DNA of 64,000 bases from Bidens hawaiensis (Eukaryota > Streptophyta > Magnoliopsida > Asterales > Asteraceae): the NCBI GenBank assembly GCA_021521415.1, contig JAIQDT010000673.1, positions 496,001 to 560,000 of the forward strand. Direction: 5' to 3'. The position numbers and the translations under genes were made by a program. The notes under the pieces are model-generated. The model did no database searches and was not told the DNA's origin. It worked only from the letters and a program-made list of their open reading frames with translations. This document shows positions 57,360 through 64,000 of this stretch, piece by piece. How positions within the stretch are numbered: the first letter of the stretch is position 1; each line of letters begins with the position of its first letter.

Positions 57360-58061
57360 TTATTCTTCTTGCACACACATTGCTATGAACTCACTCATTG
57401 ACCATTTATCTTTCTGAGTGTTATAGTTGATCTTAAAAGCATCAAAACGTGCAGGAAAAGAAGTCATGATGAAATGCACTAGAAAGCCATCGCTTATTTC
57501 CATGTCTAATCCTTTTAACTTATGGGCCATGTCACTCATCATCATTATGTGCTCACGCACACCACTAACCCCATCATACTTTGAAGTGAGCATCTTAAGA
57601 ATTAGAGTTCTCGTATGCGCTTTTGAAGATCCCTTAAATTGTTCCTCAACAGAATTCAGATAAACTTTTGCATTCTTTGAATCAGGTATAGCTCCCCTGA
57701 TAGCACTTGAGATGGAATTCTTGATTACCATTAGAGACATTCGGTTTGACCTCTCCCATTTTTTATGCTCTATTTTCTGATCTGCAGTACTTTCAGCAAT
57801 TAGAGCACCAGGAGCGTCATGTCATAGGGCATAATCAAGATCCAACATTCCAAGAGTAAGTCTAACTGAGTCCCTCCATGTGGCAAAGTTTGCCCCAGTC
57901 AGTAGTTCAATTCCAAGGCTAGGGCTTAAAGTGGATGCTAGATTGATACAAGTAGAAGAAGTAGAAGAGTAAGCTAAATTAAGGAGTAATAAAGTAAAGC
58001 AGACACAATTAATATATTGAAGATACAAGCCTATCATAACACCAAAATAATAAACTAACAT
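57360..58061 (-). pseudogene. copia 3 gag
   Basis: LTGANFATWRDSVRLTLGML, NRMSLMVIKNSISSAIRGAI, LILKMLTSKYDGVSGVREHI and FVLHFIMTSF-like residues mark a UBN2-type gag (actual text near 57480: FLVHFIMTSFPARFDAFKIN). In-frame TGA at 57822-57824 (DYAL, stop, HDAP) fits an Arg CGA changed to TGA. In-frame TAA at 57360-57362 follows VQEE. The true start is uncertain; an upstream leader frame extends to 58061. Confidence 0.88.
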
Positions 58062-59106
58062 AAGGTCTTACTTGAACTTTGGCTTTGCTTTGGCTATGAC
58101 CAACATTCAAGTTTTATGAACAAACGTAAATTGATAAAGTAAAGTAAGGCATACATAAATATAACACATCACCTTTGGACATAAGTGAAATATTTATGTA
58201 TATTAGGCTAATAATTCATTATGCGTATTCTCAAACAAGTAGCCGTTGGGTTTATGTTGTTTGACAACACACATAATTAAATAAGATGACTTTATTTAAA
58301 CTTCAATACAAAATTAAATGATATTCCGTTGGTTCAATCATCTAATCTTTCATTAAAGTTGCCATCAACATATATATATATATATACACGAAAACTTTAA
58401 ATGTATACAAAAGTTGAATGAAATAAGACGTGATAATTATCAAATAAAATTAAGAATCATACGTAAGATTGCATATATGTCTATGTTTAGAATAAATCTA
58501 TTTTAAAATTGGAATAGATAGTGGAATTTAGAATGTACATGGTAATCGAAATAAAAACAGATTTGAAAATTATTTTTGGTAACTTATTTATGGTATTAAA
58601 TATCAATTTTTGATTTGAACCTCATCTAATAATAAGAATTGATTTTCCAATTTCTCGTTCAAGAATATCAATTCTGGAAAAGGTTAAATTATGTTTACGT
58701 TCCTATCATAAATTCATATTGATAATTAATTCATATGCACTAAAATTTGAAAGTCAACAAAACTTATTAATTCCAATCATAAAGTCATACAACTTATGCA
58801 AATCAATTTTTTTTTTCTCGGTTCCTGTTTAGATCACATCCAGAAAATATATATTTAATTTTTGTGATTTCCAATAAAATTTTGAAGTCCACATCTCACG
58901 AGTCTTAATTCCATGTGTAAACTAAAAACAAAATTATATCAAACATACAACCAATCAATTTCAGTTTACATAATCAATTTCAGTTTACATAAAACAGCGA
59001 GTTGTATAACCTTATGACAAAACGCATATTTATTTAATTTCCATAAGTCGATTCATCTATGGTTATAAAAACGAATTTTATGATGAAATTGATATAATCA
59101 ACATAC

Positions 59107-59118
59107 GCTCTGATACCA
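59107..59118 (-). other. copia 3 primer-binding site
   Basis: TGGTATCAGAGC on the minus strand, two bases inside the 5' LTR end, matches the initiator tRNA-Met complement. Confidence 0.93.
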
Positions 59119-59120
59119 CA

Positions 59121-59363
59121 TGTTGATTATATCTTTAGATATGGATTAAAATCAAGAACCCTATTAATTTTATTCAATCAATAACAATAAATAAGACATT
59201 AACTATAGAACTTACTTGATTGAATGGAGACCGTAGAGAAAGATGATGCCATGATCGGTAGCGACTCGTTCCCGTTAGGATGTCACCGGTTGATGGATTT
59301 CTTAAAGAGAAGGTTATTGGTGTTTCTCTTATTATTTGTTAATATGACATCTAAAGGGAAACA

Positions 59364-59438
<75 letters not shown>

Positions 59439-59525
59439 GTATGCCCATCAAATGGGGTTTTTTCCAACAAATAATTATAATTAATTAAATGGTAAGAAGG
59501 CCACATAATGGGGTTTTTTCCAACA
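59121..59525 (-). repeat. copia 3 5' LTR with AT expansion and rearranged segment
   Basis: 405 bp. It contains about 68 bp of (AT)n (59367-59434). The about 40-bp stretch after GCCCATCAAA in the left LTR is replaced by TGGGGTTTTTTCCAACA, a copy of the LTR's own right end. Confidence 0.92.
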
Positions 59526-59530
59526 TGAAG

Positions 59531-59937
59531 ATTACCAAGGGTAATTTGGTGGTGACGATGGCTGCATCTGAAAGGGAAACGATGATATGAAGTTTGAGTT
59601 AGTGGTAGTGCAGTGATTATATCACCAAATTACTTGTTGGTGATACATACCAAATTTAATATGTCCATTTGCTCACCCCTAGTTCACCTACAAAAGAAAG
59701 TGACCCAGAGTATACTCAACATTTCAGTCATCGCAAATGCGCTGAGCTGTTTGTGACTACTCAAGATTGGCTCGTTGAAATCTCAAATCAAGCCAAGCTT
59801 AAATGAGTTCGAGCCGGGCCTAACCTAAATTGAAGCTTATTTAATAAATTAGCTCTAGCACGAGCATCTTATACGAAGCTTGTTTTGGCTTTTGAGCCTA
59901 ACGAGCCTCTTGTTTATATACATATACTATTACTTTT
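59531..59937. other. intergenic DNA
   Basis: Right flank of copia 3. AGCTCGAGCC-like words at 59800-59910 hint at an old hAT-type MITE, without ends. Confidence 0.4.
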
Positions 59938-59945
59938 GTTATATG

Positions 59946-60018
59946 CAGGGCCATCCCCGAGAATGCGTGGGCCTTCATTGGCCCTGTGCGAATAAAAAAA
60001 TAGGCCCTAATATAAACT

Positions 60019-60076
<58 letters not shown>

Positions 60077-60385
60077 TAGGTTAGAATAAAAACCCACTTG
60101 AGTTGTGAAAACTCTAGAAATTCATTCTCAACCACATGTTTCTAATTAAATATTAAATCTTGTGGTCCACAATTAAAGTTAATAAAATATGTTAAAGTTA
60201 ATTTACATTTTCTCTCTTATAAAAACATAAATAAAAATTTGTAAAAAAATAGCAAAACATTTTTTTTATGTTTTCGATATTTTGTATTAAATGTAACAAC
60301 ATATATTACATGTAACAAAAAAAAAACGATGTTACATAGGTTTTCACGGGTTTTCACAACTCAAGTGAGTTTTCATTTTATACTT

Positions 60386-60444
<59 letters not shown>

Positions 60445-61072
60445 AAATATAAGTGATTGAATGCTAAGTGTGATACCATTTAACAAAACCATACTATTGT
60501 AGATTTATGAATGGATAAACCTAATCAATTAAGTTCAACTGCCAAGGCATAATTTCATAACAATACCTTGTAATCGATCTTCACGAAAGAAAAGTTTAAT
60601 ACAATTTCAATTGATCAAAATTCATCTAACATCCGATTTTGCGTTCGTAGCTCGGTATAGTGTATATAAAATGGGAGTAATAGAAACTACTAATAATATT
60701 AAAGTTGGATCAATATGCAATAAGACTTTGTTAAGGAGTGTGTTTTGGAAATTTTATTTTTATAGTTTGGAACTAAATAAATTGGGAAGCAAACTAGGAG
60801 GGCCAAACTGAAACTTTATCAATTATTTCCAACTACCTCCTTCCTCAATCGTCATTTTTGTACACTTGCAAGCTTTTAGGCGACAATGCTCGCAACTTGT
60901 ACCGGTCCGACGACTTCCAACATATTTCTCCGTCAATCTTGGTTAACTTTCGTTCTAATCGTTCTCGCATTCATCTAATCACTCTACTGTACATGCTTAA
61001 ACAATTTTGGGCCCTTTAGGTTCATGGGCCCTGTGCGGCTGCACAAGCTGCACAGCCCTAGATCCGGCCCTG
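59946..61072. mobile_element. hAT-like non-autonomous element
   Basis: Termini CAGGGCCATCC and, inverted, CAGGGCCGGATC, with perfect 8-bp TSD GTTATATG (59938-59945, 61073-61080). GGGCCC-type words follow on each side (GCCCTGTGCG on both). No transposase. A second small element is nested at 60074-60389. Confidence 0.88.
60074..60389 (+). mobile_element. MITE inserted in a TA/GA microsatellite (copy 1)
   Basis: Imperfect inverted ends GGTTAGAATAAAAACCCACT and, at the right, AAGTGAGTTTTCATTTTATA. Left is (TA)n(GA)n, right is (TA)n of about 50 bp. A second copy lies inverted at 61630-61951. Location inside TA repeats recalls rice Micron elements, by analogy only. Confidence 0.7.
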
Positions 61073-61139
61073 GTTATATGATAAATACAAAACTACATAA
61101 TAAATATTATTATATGTAAAATTACGATAAAATTAAAAA

Positions 61140-61283
61140 TCTATCTGTATATATAATTGCCTACACAAAAATCCTATGTGTCGCGATGTGGTTGTTCAAC
61201 ACCCCCTCTCGGGTCACCAGATTGCTTCATTCTTGAATGATGGTTTCTTATGCGTCTGACCCGAATTCGTGGATATGGGTCTT
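61140..61283 (+). mobile_element. Helitron 5' fragment related to 42699-44268
   Basis: Begins A|TCTATCTGTATATATAATTG, then ATCCTATGTGTCGCGATGTGG and CAGATTGCTTCATT, matching the 5' part (minus strand) of the Helitron near 44268-44150. It is cut off at 61284 by the start of a long LTR. Confidence 0.7.
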
Positions 61284-61583
61284 TGTAACACCCCGGCTAA
61301 AGCGGAAACGCCTGAATGTGACGTACAGATTGTTCAAAACACATGTGACACTATTAAGTGACAGTATTATCATTAATTTTTTTACAAGTTAAGTACACAA
61401 GTTTATATCAAGAAATACAAGGATGGAATGGACACATAATTAATAAAAACAATAGGGCCGATCTTTGAATGGCTCGAAAGACGCTGGGATAACGAGTCGG
61501 GGGGGGGGGGATACATGTTTCATATCGGTGGCCCAAGTTTCCATCCATATTGTGAGATATAAGCCCCTGTACTTAATATACGC

Positions 61584-61586
<3 letters not shown>

Positions 61587-61629
<43 letters not shown>
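61587..61629. repeat. (AT)n microsatellite
   Basis: About 43 bp of alternating AT directly abut MITE copy 2. Confidence 0.9.
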
Positions 61630-61631
<2 letters not shown>

Positions 61632-61951
61632 AGAAGTATAGTTTGAAAACCCTCTTGAGTTGAGAAAACCCATGAAAACCTTATGTAACATCGTTTTTTT
61701 TACATGTAATATATGTTGTTACATTTAATACAAAACATCGAAAACATAAAAAAAAATGTTTTGCTATTTTTTTTTACATTTTTTTAGTAATTTTTATATA
61801 TGTTTTCAGGAGAGAGAAAATGTAAATAAACTTTTACATTTTTTATTAACTTTAATTGTGGACCACAAGATTTAATCTTTAACTAAAAACAAGTGGTTGA
61901 GGATTGGTTTCTAGAGTTTTCACAACTCAAGTATGTTTTTATTCTAACCTA
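61630..61951 (-). mobile_element. MITE copy 2, inverted relative to copy 1
   Basis: Reverse complement of 60074-60389 with shared words TGTAACATCG, TACATGTAATATATGTTGTT, GTGGACCACAAGATTTAAT and TTTTATTCTAACC. It abuts (AT)n on the left, but on the right it meets LTR-like sequence with no microsatellite. Confidence 0.8.
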
Positions 61952-63239
61952 CTGCGGAATATGCCGGGGCGCGACATAATTTGTATCATAGCTCAAAGAC
62001 ACTATAACAATAATAAGTGTCGATATCTAAATTTATTGATTCACAACAACCGTACACAAATAATTCAAATGAATAAGAAATTAATACAACATTAAAGTTT
62101 TATAATTTTTAGCCTAAAGTATGATCTAAGTTCTCCACTTCAAATAATCTGAAATAACAACCTGTAATATGCGTAAAAATAATTTGTAAACAACACATGT
62201 TGAGCGAGTATTCATAGTTTGGTGTAAATATAATAATAATAATATTGAGAAATAAGCAATTCCTTGCGTATGTGAATAACAACAATTAATATAAATAAAT
62301 AGATGTGTATTTTCAATCGTGCCACTAGATTACGGATATGTCTACTCGGACGAATTCGTAACCAATAAACAACATAAAGTAAAAGCGCCATTTCCCTTCG
62401 AACCTAACGGTATCGAGTTACCTGGCGGCGTATGATCATACTAAGAGGATGAGGATGAGATACCAACCAACCATAAAATTAGTAAACACATAATTCATAT
62501 AGCAATCAACAATTAATCGAGCAATATCACAACTACGTAAATAATGGAATTGTGTTTGAATGAAATAATATAATAATACTAGTTTCTAGTATGCATAATG
62601 TCCTAAAAAAATAGAGAAAAGGGGGACGCGATTAGTCACCTTAGAATAAATAAAGGCGGGTAACGAGAAGACGGGTAAAGCGGACTAGTTAGTTCCACGA
62701 GAAACTTCAACGATAAGTCCTAATTTTAAAGGCTTAATTAAATAAATATTCTAATGATATAAACGAATAAAACACGACATGATGGGTTTACAACGGATTT
62801 GGGATTGAAAACTATATTTTATATAAATTTTATGAAAGTTAAAATAAATGCATAAATGATTAATACGAATTCCTTTTTGATAAATAATAAGATTTTTATT
62901 TAATATTATTTAAACATATATTTGTTAGTGAAAACTTGTTTTGAAAGTTTATTGATAATCGATTGGTTTAGAAGAGTAAAATTATCTTTAGTTTAATTAT
63001 CTTCTAAAAAATATATATTAGGTTTTTAAATCGAGACAATATAAGTATACAAATGTGTCTTTATATATATATATATGTTTGTGTGTGTATTGTACGGAAA
63101 TGTTACATGAGGAATTATTTTGAAAGTTTAACAGGGCTCGGTTCGTTATACGAGTTGTAATTTATGAATAGTTTTAATATAATTAGTTAAAAGGGAAATA
63201 AAGATTAAAGATAATAAATAAATAAATAAAAAGAACACA

Positions 63240-63325
63240 AAAACCGGGCCTGGGGATTCGAACCCGCGCCCCATGCCAGTTCAAGGTCTTAACTCAATTG
63301 CACCAGACAGTTGGGCTGGTGTCTA
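63240..63325 (-). other. tRNA-like pol III box pair
   Basis: On the minus strand TGGTGCAATTG fits the A-box (TRGYNNARNNG) and GGTTCGAATCC the B-box exactly, about 41 nt apart. The acceptor and T-stem do not pair, so this is not a functional tRNA. It may be a tRNA or SINE relic inside the LTR. Confidence 0.35.
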
Positions 63326-63431
63326 ACACGTTTTAGGAATGAAACAAAAAAAATTAAATACAGAGATTCTAAATCATCCCCAAAATCATATAAACCCTAA
63401 CTCCAAACAAAACCCAAAATTATGCGTGATT

Positions 63432-63461
63432 GCCCTCTATCAATCGAAATTGATCGAGGGC
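63432..63461. repeat. short inverted repeat
   Basis: GCCCTCTATCAAT and ATTGATCGAGGGC pair at 12 of 13 positions with a CGAA loop. Confidence 0.7.
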
Positions 63462-64000
63462 TTTTGATAACCATCAAAAATCGATCCAAAAACACCCCAC
63501 GAGTACATGTTACGGTTACGAATTGAAAGAGAAACGAGAACTTGGGTTTCAGCCAGTAATATGAATGTAAAATGATCTTGAATGGCTTTCTTTGATGCAA
63601 TTGGCAGAGGGCTTAGGTTTTCGCCAATGAGAAAGTGTGTGGGCAAATTTAATTGCATTATAGTCGAGTATTTATAGAGTTATAGATTCAAGTCAGCCGT
63701 GGTTAGGAGTTAATGGAAATTGGATGAATTCGTTAAGGTTTGACTGTCTAATACGCTAATTTACCATATCAAGGGATGGCGCGTCGGTGGAGGATCAATC
63801 AAGAATGTCAAACTCCTGGGATTTCGGCTTAATTGAAGATCAATTTCGAGGGGGAGGGGGGTATAGTCATGGGAAAGGAAAGAGGGAAGGGAAAGGTTTG
63901 AATAAAATTTGTTGTTTGGTCCCTTATGTTTGAGTGTGCAAACAAAAGAGGGTAAAACTAAAGTTAAAGGTGGGTTTTGCGTATTCGCGATAGTTATAAT

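Larger units (their letters stand above)
53193..59525 (-). mobile_element. Ty1/copia retrotransposon 3
   Basis: LTRs at 53193-53564 (372 bp) and 59121-59525 (405 bp) begin TGTTGATTATATC and end TTTTTTCCAACA. The perfect TSD TGAAG lies at 53188-53192 and 59526-59530. The minus strand is sense, with primer site TGGTATCAGAGC two bases from the right LTR and a purine tract (AAGTGGGAGAA) beside the left. Domain order is gag, zinc knuckle, protease, integrase, RT, RNase H. Gag to integrase has five in-frame stops and about three frameshifts, while RT/RNase H is open for 610 codons. The LTRs differ by about 3 percent by eye outside the rearranged AT-rich part. Confidence 0.95.
61284..64000 (-). mobile_element. 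long LTR sequence (gypsy-type), running off the window
   Basis: TGTAACACCCCGG at 61284 matches the boundary sequence of the solo LTRs at 5406 and 11044. A second LTR-like head (GCGGAATATGCCGGGGCGCG, 61955 onward) suggests two related LTRs or one broken by the MITE. A minus-strand TATA-like CTATAAATACTC near 63670 indicates minus orientation. No right terminus is in the window. Confidence 0.55.

Noticed and set aside
59367..59436. YIYIYI-type frames
   Set aside because: Translation of an (AT)n microsatellite.
63240..63325. Functional tRNA gene
   Set aside because: The boxes match but acceptor and T-stems do not pair.

Overview
This window is nuclear DNA from a flowering plant, most likely a eudicot. 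The reasons are an AT-rich background, nested LTR retrotransposons, hAT, Helitron and MULE-type elements, plant-style tRNA-Met primer-binding sites, and one single-exon host gene with plant-style UTRs. The terminal sequences of the long solo LTRs (TGTAACACCCCG and TGTCACACCC types) resemble LTRs I associate with Asteraceae. That family placement is inference and was not tested.

Only one clear host gene is present: an intronless SMI1/KNR4-like (SUKH-type) protein gene on the + strand at 38786-39991. Its reading frame is broken by one in-frame TAG at 39770-39772, followed directly by ATG and 72 more codons in the same frame. The rest is intergenic or transposon sequence.

Layout. 1-5027: AT-rich intergenic DNA with a 174-bp tandem duplication and a LINE reverse-transcriptase zinc-binding remnant (2225-2520, minus). 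5028-15634: a minus-strand Ty1/copia element with 319-bp LTRs and an AAGGG target-site duplication (TSD). It lacks integrase, and two other LTR elements have inserted into it, one of which carries a third. 16275-18530: two Helitron-like pieces and an hAT-like element. 20373-27823: a second minus-strand copia (214-bp LTRs, TSD ATTTG) split inside its RT by a 2.7-kb solo LTR with long tandem arrays. 27824-33600: mostly featureless DNA with diverged repeats and a Helitron fragment. 33628-35616: an hAT-like element with a second hAT-like element nested in it. 38500-40100: the host gene with candidate promoter and poly(A) sites. 41918-45551: a 536-bp foldback element, a Helitron containing a 302-bp triplication, and a 605-bp MULE-type foldback hairpin. 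47985-49659: a CACTA-like end, an hAT MITE and a near-perfect 35-bp hairpin. 53188-59530: a third minus-strand copia (TSD TGAAG) with an intact 610-codon RT/RNase H frame but a broken gag/integrase. 59938-64000: an hAT-like element, two inverted copies of a MITE associated with TA microsatellites, a Helitron 5' fragment, and a long LTR that runs off the window.

The transposons tell a layered story. All three copia elements are inactivated by nonsense codons (several consistent with CGA to TGA decay), frameshifts, deletions or insertions. The large gypsy-type insertions are solo LTRs with clean 5-bp TSDs. I found no CRISPR array, operon, rRNA or convincing intact tRNA gene. I saw no clearly new cellular system. 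The most interesting items are the in-frame stop in the SUKH-like gene, the two foldback elements, the Helitron triplication, non-canonical LTR ends, and a copia derivative whose integrase is replaced by a repeat linker.
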